Source: Thermococcus barophilus MP (lineage in GTDB: Archaea > Methanobacteriota_B > Thermococci > Thermococcales > Thermococcaceae). Taken from it: a stretch of 64,000 bases of DNA. The notes below the pieces were generated by a model. The model was given only the letters and a program-made list of their open reading frames with translations, was not told the origin of the DNA and made no database searches. Both the position numbers and the translations under genes were made by a program. This document shows positions 9,223 through 18,070 of the stretch, piece by piece; positions within the stretch are counted from its first letter, which is position 1; every line of letters begins with the position of its first letter. The stretch is from assembly GCF_000151105.2 (NCBI RefSeq), contig NC_014804.1:434001-498000 (forward strand). Direction: 5' to 3'.

Positions 9223-11082
9223 TTGGAAGACCCTTATCTCTGGATGGAGAATCTGAATGATGAGAGAGTTCTAAAGTTCATTGAGGAGGAAAACAAGCGC
9301 TTTAGGGAATTCATTGAGGATTTGCCAGAAAAGCTGATTGATGATGTGAGGAAGTACTACTATCTGCCCAACATCTGGGAAGCTCAAATCACAAAGAGAG
9401 GAACCTTTGTGAAGATAAATGAAGCAGGAAGACAGCTCATAAAACTCCTCGAGACTGGAGAAATTATAGTTGATTCCAAAAAGCTTGAGGAAGAGCTTGG
9501 CGATGAGATTCTCCTTCAAGGATTTACAGTTGACAGAGATGGGAAAAGATTAGCCTACAACTTCTCAATTGGAGGGGCTGATGAGGGGATAACGAGGATA
9601 GTTAACCTTGAAACTGGGGAAATCATTGAGGAAATAAAGCCATCCTTGTGGAATATCGTTTTCCTCGATGATGGTTATTATTTTGCCCGCTTCTACCGAA
9701 AAGAAAAGACTCCCGATGGAATTTCTGCTCCAGCGGAGAGAATTTTCCTGAAGAAAGGGGAAGACGAGGTTATGGTTTCTGGCGAAGGATTTGGTTCGGG
9801 CTATTTCATGAATCTGCACAAGAGCACGGATGGAAAGTGGGCAATGCTGACGGTTACATTCGGCTGGAACAAAGCCGATATTTATCTCGGCCCAATTGAT
9901 GAGCCAGAAAAGTGGAGGAAGGTTTATTCAAGCGATGTTCCAGCACATCCGATAGATGTCATCAACGGAAAGCTCTACATCTACACACGCAAAGGAAGAG
10001 GGCTTGGAAAAGTTATTGCAATCGAAAATGGCAAAGTTGAAGAAATAATCCCCGAAGATGAGTTTCCGCTTGAGTGGGCGGTTATTGTTAATGATAAAAT
10101 ACTTGCTGGCTATTTGGTTCATGCTTCCTCTAAACTTAAGGTGTTTACACTTGAGGGGGAGCTTATAGATGGGATAAGCTTTAAGATGCCTGCACAAGTT
10201 TACCCGCTTGACAATGATGGAGAGCAGGTTTTACTCAGATACGAGAGTTTTACAGTTCCATACAGGCTTTACCGCTTTAGAGACAGGCTTGAGCTGATTG
10301 ATGAGATCAAAGTTGAAGGAGAATTTGAAGTCAGTGAAGATTTTGCAACCTCAAAAGATGGAACAAGGGTTCATTATTTCATGGTCAAGAAGAAAGGGAC
10401 AAAAAGCGATAAAGCTTGGGTTTTCGGATATGGGGGCTTCAACATTGCCCTGCTCCCACGGTTCGTTCCTCAGGTGATTCCCTTCATTGAACGCGGTGGC
10501 ACATTTGTGATGACAAACTTAAGAGGTGGCAGCGAATACGGTGAGGAGTGGCACCGTCAAGGAATGAGGGAGAACAAGCAGAACGTCTTTGACGACTTCA
10601 TAGCTGTTTTGGAGAAGCTCAAGAGAGAAGGGTATAAAGTTGCCGCTTGGGGAAGGAGCAACGGAGGGCTTTTGGTTTCAGCGGTTTTGGTTCAGAGACC
10701 AGATGTTATGGATGCCGCTTTGATAGGCTATCCCGTTATAGACATGCTGAGGTTTCATAAACTCTACATTGGAAGCGTTTGGATTCCAGAATATGGAAAT
10801 CCAGATGAGCCAAAGGACAGAAAGTTTTTGCTGAAGTATTCTCCCTATCATAATGTAAAACCTCAAAAATACCCGCCGACGCTAATCTACACTGGTCTGC
10901 ACGATGACAGGGTTCATCCTGCACATGCTTTGAAGTTCGCTAAAAAACTGAAGGACGTTGGGGCACCTGTCTATCTACGCGTTGAGACGAAGAGTGGACA
11001 CATGGGCGCTTCGCCAGAGACGAGGATAAAGGAACTGGCAGATTTATTGGCGTTTGTGATTAAGGTGCTTGGCGTAGATTAA
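9223..11082 (+). CDS. Prolyl oligopeptidase (S9A family)
   Basis: A cytosolic serine peptidase that cuts short peptides after proline. Residues 1 to about 390 form the beta-propeller that restricts access; the rest is an alpha/beta-hydrolase. The nucleophile Ser479 lies in GRSNGG, the acid in HDDRVHP (Asp561/562) and the base is His593 in SGHMG. NLRGGSEYGEEWH is the family's conserved stretch before the nucleophile. The start is TTG at 9223, five bases after GGTGGT; the upstream ATG at 9210 hits a stop after three codons. The length (619) matches archaeal homologues. Confidence 0.93.
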   Translation: MEDPYLWMENLNDERVLKFIEEENKRFREFIEDLPEKLIDDVRKYYYLPNIWEAQITKRGTFVKINEAGRQLIKLLETGEIIVDSKKLEEELGDEILLQGFTVDRDGKRLAYNFSIGGADEGITRIVNLETGEIIEEIKPSLWNIVFLDDGYYFARFYRKEKTPDGISAPAERIFLKKGEDEVMVSGEGFGSGYFMNLHKSTDGKWAMLTVTFGWNKADIYLGPIDEPEKWRKVYSSDVPAHPIDVINGKLYIYTRKGRGLGKVIAIENGKVEEIIPEDEFPLEWAVIVNDKILAGYLVHASSKLKVFTLEGELIDGISFKMPAQVYPLDNDGEQVLLRYESFTVPYRLYRFRDRLELIDEIKVEGEFEVSEDFATSKDGTRVHYFMVKKKGTKSDKAWVFGYGGFNIALLPRFVPQVIPFIERGGTFVMTNLRGGSEYGEEWHRQGMRENKQNVFDDFIAVLEKLKREGYKVAAWGRSNGGLLVSAVLVQRPDVMDAALIGYPVIDMLRFHKLYIGSVWIPEYGNPDEPKDRKFLLKYSPYHNVKPQKYPPTLIYTGLHDDRVHPAHALKFAKKLKDVGAPVYLRVETKSGHMGASPETRIKELADLLAFVIKVLGVD

Positions 11083-11170
11083 AGCTTCTTCCTTCTAACG
11101 CTTTTTTACTGCGATTTCTTATGCACCCCAAAGCCTCAGGATGGGAAGATTTATTAGTGATAACATCAAT

Positions 11171-11192
11171 TATGATAATGGTGATTATCATA
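11171..11192 (+). promoter_or_regulatory. 9-base inverted repeat with the ribosome binding site in its loop
   Basis: TATGATAAT (11171-11179) and ATTATCATA (11184-11192) are perfect inverted repeats with GGTG between them. The core GGTGAT is the ribosome binding site of the ATPase starting at 11192. It could be an operator or an RNA hairpin that hides the ribosome binding site. Confidence 0.6.
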
Positions 11193-12523
11193 TGAAACAC
11201 TTCGTGGACAGAAAAAATGAGCTGAGGGCAATAAGGGAAAAGCTGATGAGCAGGAAATTTGAGCTGATCGTGATATACGGTAGAAGGAGGGTTGGAAAAA
11301 CCCGACTTGTTCTTGAGGCAGTTAAAGATTTCCCTCACATCTACTATCTGGCGGTTGAGAGTGACAACCTCAGACATTTTCGGAAAACTGCGGAGAGAAT
11401 AGCCCCTGAAGTGAGATATACAAGGGAAGACTGGGAAAGCCTGCTCCATGCTCTGAAAGGAAAGGTGATAATCATAGACGAGTTTCCCAACATGATCAAG
11501 GAAGACCCCAAAGTTGTTTCCATCTTTCAAAGAGCGGTTGACCTTGATCTCTCGAATTCAAACACTAAGCTCATACTCCTCGGTTCTTCAGTAAGCATGA
11601 TGACCGAGAAGGTGCTGAGCTACAAGAGCCCACTCTACGGGAGGAGAACGGGTTCAATGAAGCTTAAACCAATGGAGTTCTTCACCTTAAGGGAGTTCTT
11701 TCCGGGAATAAGCTGGAAAGAGCTGATTGAGATTTACGGACTTACCGATGGAATACCCTTCTACATAATCCAAGTTAAACTGCCCTTCTGGGAATGGCTT
11801 GAGAAAGAGCTGCTCAATCCCGTGAGCTTCTTCAGGGATGAGGTTGATTTTCTGCTCAGGTATGAATTCACGGAAACAAGAACATACAGGAGAATACTTG
11901 AGGCAATAGCACTCGGTAAAACGACGCCAAAGGAGATAAAGGACTTCACGGGGATGAGGCATTCTGACATAACTCCCTACCTTAGAAACCTTATTGAAAC
12001 CGATTTAGTTGTGAGGGAGGTTCCAGTCACAGAAAAGCCTGCCTCAAAGAAGGGACGCTACTACGTTGCTGACAACTTCTTGGCATTCTGGTTCCGCTAC
12101 ATTTATCCCAATTTGTCAAGGATTGAGGCGGGAACCTTCGACATTGCAGAGATACGGGAGGATTACAGTCGGTATCTCGGCTGGGTTTTTGAGAAAGTTG
12201 CGAGGCAGTTCCTTGTTAGGCTAAATAAAGCCGGAAGACTTCCGTTTAGGTTCACCAAGATTGGGAAGTGGTGGCATAAGAGCGAGGAAATTGATTTGGT
12301 TGCGTTGAATGAGCGTGAAAAAAAGGTGCTTTTTGTTGAGGTTAAGTGGAAGGATCTGAGAGAGAGGGAAGCTAAAGGTGTTCTGAGAAATTTGGAGAGG
12401 AAGAGCAAGCTGGTTGGTTTAGAGGACTGGGAGAAAGCTTATGGCATGATCGCCAGAAACATTGGGGGAAAAGAGGACGTTAGGGGAAGTGGATATTTTG
12501 CATGGGATTTAGGGGATTTTTGA
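11192..12523 (+). CDS. Archaeal P-loop ATPase with DUF234 nuclease-like C-terminus
   Basis: A 443-residue protein. The N-terminal AAA/STAND-like NTPase has Walker A YGRRRVGKT (about residue 30) and Walker B KVIIIDEFPN. A winged-helix region follows (TPKEIKDFTGMRHSDITPYLRNL). The C-terminal DUF234 region carries EIDLVAL and LFVEVKWKD, the spaced Asp/Glu-x-Lys residues of a PD-(D/E)XK nuclease fold. The family is abundant and lineage-expanded in Thermococcales, of unknown function. GGTGAT six bases upstream sets the start. It stands alone, convergent with the propeller gene; a related ATPase is at 28069-29469. Confidence 0.87.
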   Translation: MKHFVDRKNELRAIREKLMSRKFELIVIYGRRRVGKTRLVLEAVKDFPHIYYLAVESDNLRHFRKTAERIAPEVRYTREDWESLLHALKGKVIIIDEFPNMIKEDPKVVSIFQRAVDLDLSNSNTKLILLGSSVSMMTEKVLSYKSPLYGRRTGSMKLKPMEFFTLREFFPGISWKELIEIYGLTDGIPFYIIQVKLPFWEWLEKELLNPVSFFRDEVDFLLRYEFTETRTYRRILEAIALGKTTPKEIKDFTGMRHSDITPYLRNLIETDLVVREVPVTEKPASKKGRYYVADNFLAFWFRYIYPNLSRIEAGTFDIAEIREDYSRYLGWVFEKVARQFLVRLNKAGRLPFRFTKIGKWWHKSEEIDLVALNEREKKVLFVEVKWKDLREREAKGVLRNLERKSKLVGLEDWEKAYGMIARNIGGKEDVRGSGYFAWDLGDF

Positions 12524-12526
12524 GCC

Positions 12527-13708
12527 TTAAAGATTTAAACGGTTTTTAATTTCCTCATATCTTTTTCTTGCTTCTTCGCGCTCCTTCTTTCGCTCCCATA
12601 GATTTACCCAAAGTGCCAAACCACCTACAATAAGGGTCATCACAATTCTCAAGAACAGTCCGTTATTTATAGGAATAGCATCGTTCTCATCCAGAATGCC
12701 GTCTTTATCCCTATCAAAAAGTGGGTTTATAATAAACTTTACTCCAGCATTTCCATAAGCTATGAATTTCCCATCAGGGGAGAGGGCAATTTTTCCCAGA
12801 GCAATGCCTATTTCTGGATATAAAGGATGATACTTCGTATTGCTCCAGAGCTCCCTTCCGGACCAGTCAAATATATGCAATACCCCATCATATATAAGGA
12901 GATATTTCTGTGAGATTGCAAAATCTTCTACATGCAGAAAAGTTTTGCCCCAAAGAAAGTTGCCGTTCCTGTCATAAACTCCCAAGAACTGTCCATCGCG
13001 GGAGTAGAAAACCACAACAAGCTTTCCATCATCTGTGAGTCCCATACGAGCAACTGCACCTTTCCAAGGGTTGAAAGCTTTTATAAGTTTCCCATTTCTG
13101 GAAAAGAGATAAATTTTGCCTTTCTCAGCAACTGCAACAACCTTTCCATTCGTTGTAACCTTATCACCAAAATCCAGACTCCAGAGCTCGTTTCCACCTA
13201 TATCAAAGACCCTCACAATACTACCATTCTTTATATAGCCTCTCGCTACAATTAAATCCCCAGCAGTGCTCACCGATGTTGCGTTAAACTTCCTTCTCCA
13301 TAGCTCAGAGCCGTTTGGAGAGTACGCTATAAGATAAAAAGGAGAAAATGTGAAGGTAGATTCATTAAGCCATTTGAAATTCGCAGTTCCCAATGCAATG
13401 ATCCTCTTAGAGGCATCGAAAGAAGCAACAAGGTGCAAAAGAGTGGTATTTCCGATCACGTTGCCTTTCTCATCAACGATAATGAGGTGACCATTTTTAG
13501 CATGCTTTGCAATACCCCTATAAGAGGTCGCAACTACTATTCGACTATCTATGAATTTAATGCCTGCAATATTCTCCTCAAAATTTCCAAAATTTAGCCT
13601 CCACAAAGTGTTCAACACGGGGTCTTTTTCCGAGATTACTTTAGCATAATTAGCAGAATAAAGAGCTAACAAAAGCAGCACGAAATTGGCAATCCACCTC
13701 TTTTTCAC
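12527..13708 (-). CDS. Membrane-anchored beta-propeller protein with Ca-binding repeat, paralogue 1
   Basis: A 393-residue protein with an N-terminal signal-anchor helix, a six- to seven-bladed PQQ-like propeller (repeats ending G-x-ELW in SNGSELWRRKF, GGNELWSLDF, NGNFLWGKTF, SGRELWSNT), an acidic DRDKDGILDENDAIPINN segment like thrombospondin type 3 / dockerin calcium loops (near 335), a second membrane helix and a charged cytoplasmic tail (EREEARKRYEEIKNRLNL). The propeller is predicted to be outside the cell. GTG at 13708 follows GGTGGGC. It is a tandem paralogue of the next gene upstream; function unknown. Confidence 0.78.
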   Translation of the reverse strand: MKKRWIANFVLLLLALYSANYAKVISEKDPVLNTLWRLNFGNFEENIAGIKFIDSRIVVATSYRGIAKHAKNGHLIIVDEKGNVIGNTTLLHLVASFDASKRIIALGTANFKWLNESTFTFSPFYLIAYSPNGSELWRRKFNATSVSTAGDLIVARGYIKNGSIVRVFDIGGNELWSLDFGDKVTTNGKVVAVAEKGKIYLFSRNGKLIKAFNPWKGAVARMGLTDDGKLVVVFYSRDGQFLGVYDRNGNFLWGKTFLHVEDFAISQKYLLIYDGVLHIFDWSGRELWSNTKYHPLYPEIGIALGKIALSPDGKFIAYGNAGVKFIINPLFDRDKDGILDENDAIPINNGLFLRIVMTLIVGGLALWVNLWERKKEREEARKRYEEIKNRLNL

Positions 13709-13742
13709 AGAGCCCACCAATATTTTTGGCCCGTTGACATAT

Positions 13743-13865
13743 TTAAGCTTTTTCTTCTATTAGTTTCATTATTTTACTATGCAGCTGCTTAATCAACTTT
13801 TTGTTTAACTTATCGGGCGGGAAGTCCCTGTCCGGAAGGGCGGGGTAGTTCACGAACAGCACATC
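13743..13865 (-). pseudogene. Orphan 40-codon frame resembling the Lhr C-terminus
   Basis: Directly after the stop of the gene at 13866-15044, and in the same frame, 40 sense codons run to a TAA at 13743-13745: DVLFVNYPALPDRDFPP, then DKLNKKLIKQLHSKIMKLIEEKA. The end is very like the Lhr C-terminus encoded at 15090 (ELIKQLHRKIMAMIGELE). There is no start codon or ribosome binding site. It is most simply a leftover 3' gene fragment, or a C-terminal extension cut off from the propeller gene by a stop. The high GC of 13815-13857 is explained by this reading frame. Confidence 0.55.
13767..13795. repeat. 29-base imperfect direct repeat, copy 1
   Basis: This segment matches 15114-15142 (inside the lhr 3' end) at 26 of 29 positions in the same orientation. 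The pair brackets the second propeller gene, 1347 bases apart start to start. Confidence 0.7.
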
Positions 13866-15044
13866 TTATATTCTTCTCTCCAGCTCTCTCTTCAGCCTTA
13901 AGTACTCTTCATGGGCTTTTCTGCCTTCTTTTTTCTTCCGCCATTCATAGAGTGAGGCAAAGATGAAACTAATCCCAAAAGCAGAGAAAAGCTGGTGCAG
14001 CAATTCGTTATTTAGAGGAAAAACATCTTCATCGTCGGGAATTTTATCGTGGTCTCTGTCATAGAGCGGATTCACAAACACATGATATTCATCGAAAATA
14101 AGCCTTCCATCCGGAGAAATCTGAAAGTATCCAATTGGCATGTTGTAATAGGCGATAACTTTCCCGTTAGTATCGAGGATTGTGAAGGAATCTGCTTCGC
14201 TTAAATAAACATTTCCATTCCTGTCTATGTGGGCGTAAAAGTTGTAAAAGCTGATCCCATCCTTTTTGAAGATGACTTGATTCTTTGGAGATACTTCTTT
14301 TATCCACAGTTCATTGCCGTTCATGTCAAAGAGACCATACCAGTTGCTTCCCCGCATTAAAATGTAATGACAGTTAGTGTCCAGTGCGGATACGTCATTT
14401 TCAAGCTTCCAAAGAAAATTCCCAGAGGGGGAAAATGCCGGCACCTCATATCTTTTCATGTTTTCAGTGCTCACTATGATTAGCTTCTCACACGAAAGCA
14501 TTCTGTATGGATTTCCTTCAATTGTCTTCTTCCAAAGCAGATTACCGCTATTGTCAAGGGCAAATATATTCCCTTTGTCAATTCCAAAAATTCTGCCATT
14601 GGAGTAAGCTAAAGCAAAGGCAGAGATGTTCCGCCGCCAGAGAAGCTTTCCATCGAGGGAATATGCAGAGACAAAATTCTGTGTATATACCGTTGAGCCT
14701 TTTATATCGAGAATTTTTGACTCACTCACAAACAGTGTGTCATTGGCAACTACAAAGGAATATACCTTAAATTCCGTTTTAAATTTTCCCAAAAGCTCCC
14801 CTCGCTTCGAGAACAACATAACGACACTTCCTTCGTTTGAGAACCTACTCAAATTTGTCTCAACGACGACAAGCTTGTCACCATAAAAGTTGCCTCTAAT
14901 AAACCCGCCGGTGGTGAATTTGTCAAGGCTCCAGAGGGGGTCATTTAGGTATGCCTGGCTTTTTATATAATCGTAGTAGCCCACGAGAGAGATAACTGAA
15001 AGCAGGATAAAGCTTCCTAAGAAACTCTTCACCCAGCTTTTCAT
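13866..15044 (-). CDS. Membrane-anchored beta-propeller protein with Ca-binding repeat, paralogue 2
   Basis: A 392-residue protein with the same architecture as its neighbour: signal-anchor helix, PQQ-like repeats (DGKLLWRRN, SGNLLWKKT, SGNFLWKLE, NGNELWIKE), the acidic DRDHDKIPDDEDVFPLNN calcium-type loop, a second membrane helix and a charged C-terminal helix (EYLRLKRELERRI). The two share layout and motifs but are diverged, so this is an old tandem duplication. ATG at 15044 follows GGAGTGGT. It lies between the two direct-repeat copies, which suggests insertion next to lhr. Function unknown; surface sensing or binding is an inference. Confidence 0.78.
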   Translation of the reverse strand: MKSWVKSFLGSFILLSVISLVGYYDYIKSQAYLNDPLWSLDKFTTGGFIRGNFYGDKLVVVETNLSRFSNEGSVVMLFSKRGELLGKFKTEFKVYSFVVANDTLFVSESKILDIKGSTVYTQNFVSAYSLDGKLLWRRNISAFALAYSNGRIFGIDKGNIFALDNSGNLLWKKTIEGNPYRMLSCEKLIIVSTENMKRYEVPAFSPSGNFLWKLENDVSALDTNCHYILMRGSNWYGLFDMNGNELWIKEVSPKNQVIFKKDGISFYNFYAHIDRNGNVYLSEADSFTILDTNGKVIAYYNMPIGYFQISPDGRLIFDEYHVFVNPLYDRDHDKIPDDEDVFPLNNELLHQLFSAFGISFIFASLYEWRKKKEGRKAHEEYLRLKRELERRI

Positions 15045-15089
15045 TACCACTCCTGGAGATATTGAGTGTCTACACTTAAAAAGTTTATC

Positions 15090-17681
15090 TCATTCAAGCT
15101 CCCCGATCATAGCCATTATCTTTCTATGTAGCTGCTTAATCAGCTCCCTTCTGTCTTCCATAAGCACAACGTCACTTGCTCCAATAATTTCAAGGTTGAA
15201 GGCAAATGGACTCGGCAGCTCATTTTGTTCAAAAACGATTTTTATCTTGCCTTCTTTAACCCAGCTCAAAAACAGCTCCGCATTTTTAATATCCATCTTG
15301 TCCTCCATAATCTCGCGGTAAACTTCCTTGAGAAGTGGGAAGTCGGGATAGTTCTTTTTAAGAAGTCTAAGTAATGTTTGGGCATTCAACTGCTGCCTGC
15401 TTAAGCTTTTCTTCCTCCCCATGTATCTCCTTAAAATTAACAGACCTCTGTTGGCGACGTGCCTGAATCTTCTCTTCAACAGCTCCGTGTTGTCCAGGGC
15501 TTTCTTAAGGGTTTCTCTCAAATCCTCAAGCTGGAATAAAGTCCTAATATCCTCTTCACTCAACCTTTTCTCTCTTGGTAGAATCAGCATGAAGCCATTA
15601 TCGCTTATGGCAATTCCCACGTTGCACCTTTTCTTTTTGCTCACCAAATATGCAAAAGCCCTGCTCAAAGCTTCATTTGCTCTCCTCCCTATCAGGGTGT
15701 GGAAGAAGTACTTTGCCCTTCTCTCCTCCAGAACCTCCTCAACCAGAAGGATTCCATCATCTGGAATTGTTGAATACTTTGCCTGCTCTCTGAAGTAGCC
15801 CAAAATTGCTTTGGCAGCTTTTTCATCTATTCTGTACTTCTCCATTAGGATTTGCTCTGCTTTGGGATTGTTTAAGAGTTCTTTAACCTCTTTCCTAAAT
15901 CTCTGCACGTCCAAGGCTAAATCAAAGCTCAAAGGCAACATTTCAGAAAACCACGCTGGGATCGTTGGCTTCGCCCCTTCTTTAGGCTCCACATAAATCC
16001 TGTTACCCCTTGACTTTTTGAACTCATACGTCCTTCCAGCCAAGACAAAAATATCTCCAGGCATCAAGCGTTCAGCAAATTCTTCCTCCACAGTTCCAAT
16101 AAACCTCCTATCAAGCGTGTAAACTTCGATTTTAGCCTCATCTGGAATTGTACCCGTGTTCATGTAGTAGATTGCTCTCGTCATTTTCCCTCTTCTTCCG
16201 AACTTGCCCTCTTTTTCATCGAGCCAGATTTTTGCATAAACCTTCTTCTCTTCAAGTCCAGCATATTCTCCCGCTAAATATCTAAGAACGCTCATGAAGT
16301 CTTCAAAACTCAAGTTGTGATAGGGATACGCTCTTCTTACAAGCTTATACGCTTCGTTAATGTCCCACACTTTTTCCAGAGCCATGCCGAGGAGATGCTG
16401 AACAAGAACGTCGAGGGGATTCTGCGGGATTTTAATTCTGTCCAATCTTCTATTCCTCGCATTGTAAGCCAAAACGGTACACTCAACTAAATCGTCCCTA
16501 TCCAAGACAAGGATAATTCCCTTGCTGACTTCATGCAGTCTGTGACCCGCTCTCCCTATCCTCTGCAGAGCCCTGTTTACACTCTTTGGTGAGCCGATTA
16601 AAACAACTAAGTCAATGCTTCCAATGTCTATGCCCAACTCAAGCGATGTTGAGCTAACAACACAGCGGAGCTCTCCTTTTTTCAATTTCTCCTCTACTTC
16701 AAGTCTAACATCTCTCGAGAGGCTCGAGTGGTGGGCTTCAATTAGTTCCGCATATTTTGGGAACTTTTTCTTAAGATGATAGGCAACCCTCTCAGCACCG
16801 CTCCTTGTGTTTGTAAAGATGAGCGTTGTCCTGTGCTGTTCAATGAGTTCATCCAAGCGCTTGTACAAGGCTTCACTTAGTGTTGCCGCATCTGTGTAAA
16901 CTAAGTCCCCAACAACGCTTTCTACTTTAATCTCCGTCTTTTTGGCAAAGGAAACATCTACTATTAAACCACTTCTTGGAGTTCCGTCATCGTTGAAGCC
17001 AAAAACAAATTTAGCAACCTCTTCGAGGGGATGAATAGTGGCACTGAGACCGATTCTAACGAAATCCCCGGCTAAATTCTGTAATCTTTCAAGGCTGAGC
17101 ATTAGATGGGTTCCCCTCTTATTCTCAGCCAATGCGTGGACTTCATCGACTATGACGTATTTAACCGTCTTTAGCCTCTCGCTGAATTTTGGAGCATTTA
17201 AAGCTATGGCTAAGCTTTCTGGTGTTGTAATCAATATGTGGGGCGGCTTTTTTACCATCTTCTGCTTTTCATAGCTTGAAGTGTCGCTTGTTCTCACTGC
17301 TACTCTTATTTCCGGCAGGTCATAACCCATTTCATGAGCAACTTCCCTAATCTCTCTGAGGGGCTCCTCTAAGTTCCTTCTGATGTCATTGTTCAAAGCT
17401 CTGAGGGGCGAAACATAAAGAACGTAAATTTTATCTTCAAGCTTACCCTCCTTTCCCAATAAAATAAGCTCATTTATGGCAGCGAGAAAAGCTGATAAAG
17501 TTTTTCCGCTGCCCGTTGGCGAAGAAATAAGCACATTTTCTCCTTTGTGAATTTCAATAACCGCATATCTCTGGGGGGGTGTGAATGTTCCAAACTTTCC
17601 TCTAAACCACTCCCTAACCGGATCAGCTAATATCTCGTAAATTTCCTCATCGGTGTACTCTCTCTGGGCAAACCTTATCAT
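15090..17681 (-). CDS. lhr: Lhr-type superfamily 2 DNA helicase
   Basis: An 863-residue 3'-5' helicase of the Lhr core family, thought to unwind DNA or DNA-RNA hybrids in repair. Motif I is SPTGSGKT (residues 54-61), motif II DEVH (179-182), motif III LSATIH, then TSLELGIDIGSIDLVV and motif VI QRIGRAGHR. A winged-helix and Lhr-specific C-terminal domain follows. ATG 17681 lacks a ribosome binding site but has a TATA-like TTTAAAAATC centred about 25 bases upstream, so the mRNA is probably leaderless. The downstream 29-base direct repeat copies part of its 3' end. Confidence 0.92.
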   Translation of the reverse strand: MIRFAQREYTDEEIYEILADPVREWFRGKFGTFTPPQRYAVIEIHKGENVLISSPTGSGKTLSAFLAAINELILLGKEGKLEDKIYVLYVSPLRALNNDIRRNLEEPLREIREVAHEMGYDLPEIRVAVRTSDTSSYEKQKMVKKPPHILITTPESLAIALNAPKFSERLKTVKYVIVDEVHALAENKRGTHLMLSLERLQNLAGDFVRIGLSATIHPLEEVAKFVFGFNDDGTPRSGLIVDVSFAKKTEIKVESVVGDLVYTDAATLSEALYKRLDELIEQHRTTLIFTNTRSGAERVAYHLKKKFPKYAELIEAHHSSLSRDVRLEVEEKLKKGELRCVVSSTSLELGIDIGSIDLVVLIGSPKSVNRALQRIGRAGHRLHEVSKGIILVLDRDDLVECTVLAYNARNRRLDRIKIPQNPLDVLVQHLLGMALEKVWDINEAYKLVRRAYPYHNLSFEDFMSVLRYLAGEYAGLEEKKVYAKIWLDEKEGKFGRRGKMTRAIYYMNTGTIPDEAKIEVYTLDRRFIGTVEEEFAERLMPGDIFVLAGRTYEFKKSRGNRIYVEPKEGAKPTIPAWFSEMLPLSFDLALDVQRFRKEVKELLNNPKAEQILMEKYRIDEKAAKAILGYFREQAKYSTIPDDGILLVEEVLEERRAKYFFHTLIGRRANEALSRAFAYLVSKKKRCNVGIAISDNGFMLILPREKRLSEEDIRTLFQLEDLRETLKKALDNTELLKRRFRHVANRGLLILRRYMGRKKSLSRQQLNAQTLLRLLKKNYPDFPLLKEVYREIMEDKMDIKNAELFLSWVKEGKIKIVFEQNELPSPFAFNLEIIGASDVVLMEDRRELIKQLHRKIMAMIGELE
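15114..15142. repeat. 29-base imperfect direct repeat, copy 2 (in lhr)
   Basis: Encodes the LIKQLHRKIM part of the Lhr C-terminus. It is 26/29 identical to 13767-13795. Confidence 0.7.
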
Positions 17682-17682
17682 C

Positions 17683-17727
17683 GGACTAACCTTTTTGGGT
17701 TTGATTTTTAAACCCTTCGGTTGGTCT
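17683..17727. promoter_or_regulatory. Nested inverted repeat around the lhr TATA box
   Basis: An outer arm GACTAACC (17684-17691) pairs with GGTTGGTC (17719-17726) with one mismatch, and an inner arm GGGTTT (17697-17702) pairs perfectly with AAACCC (17710-17715). The minus-strand TATA box of lhr lies in the centre. It is placed as an operator would be, in the divergent region between lhr and the gene at 17774. Confidence 0.5.
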
Positions 17728-17773
17728 AATAAACTTTTTAAATCGAAAAACTAAACCCCAATTGGGTGGGTTT

Positions 17774-18070
17774 ATGGAAATCCTAAAGAGAGTTATCAAG
17801 GAGTTTAATAAATATCATGGGAGTGAAGCTCAAGCCAAAATCATCAAGGCTGAGAGAGATGAGGTTATCATTGAGTTTGACGGTAGCTTTTGTAAAACCT
17901 GCGGGCTTTACGATTACTTTGAGGACATAAAGTGGGAAGCAATGAACTTTGGATTAAACATTGAGCCTGTTGAAATTATAGAGAGTGAGGAAGAGTTTGA
18001 GAGAGGGAGATATTTAGTGAAGTATAAACTCAAGAGCGAACAATCTTCTCAACAAGCTCGACAACCTTAG
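17774..18070 (+). CDS. Conserved hypothetical 98-residue protein
   Basis: A small soluble protein beginning MEILKRVIKEFNKYHG, with FCKTCGLYDYFEDIKWEA in the middle: two Cys spaced CxxC after a beta segment (EVIIEFDGSFCKTCG). It may bind metal or form a disulfide. ATG 17774 follows GGTGG; the earlier TTG at 17762 lies before it. The 3' end overlaps the convergent hydrogenase maturation protease by about 40 bases. I do not recognise the family, and the link to hydrogenase is positional only. Confidence 0.7.
   Translation: MEILKRVIKEFNKYHGSEAQAKIIKAERDEVIIEFDGSFCKTCGLYDYFEDIKWEAMNFGLNIEPVEIIESEEEFERGRYLVKYKLKSEQSSQQARQP

Noticed and set aside
13815-13857. GC-rich hairpin CCCTGTCC-ggaa-GGGCGGGG resembling an IS605-type end
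   Set aside because: The stretch reads through as sense codons of the orphan frame 13743-13865, which explains the composition better than a transposon scar.
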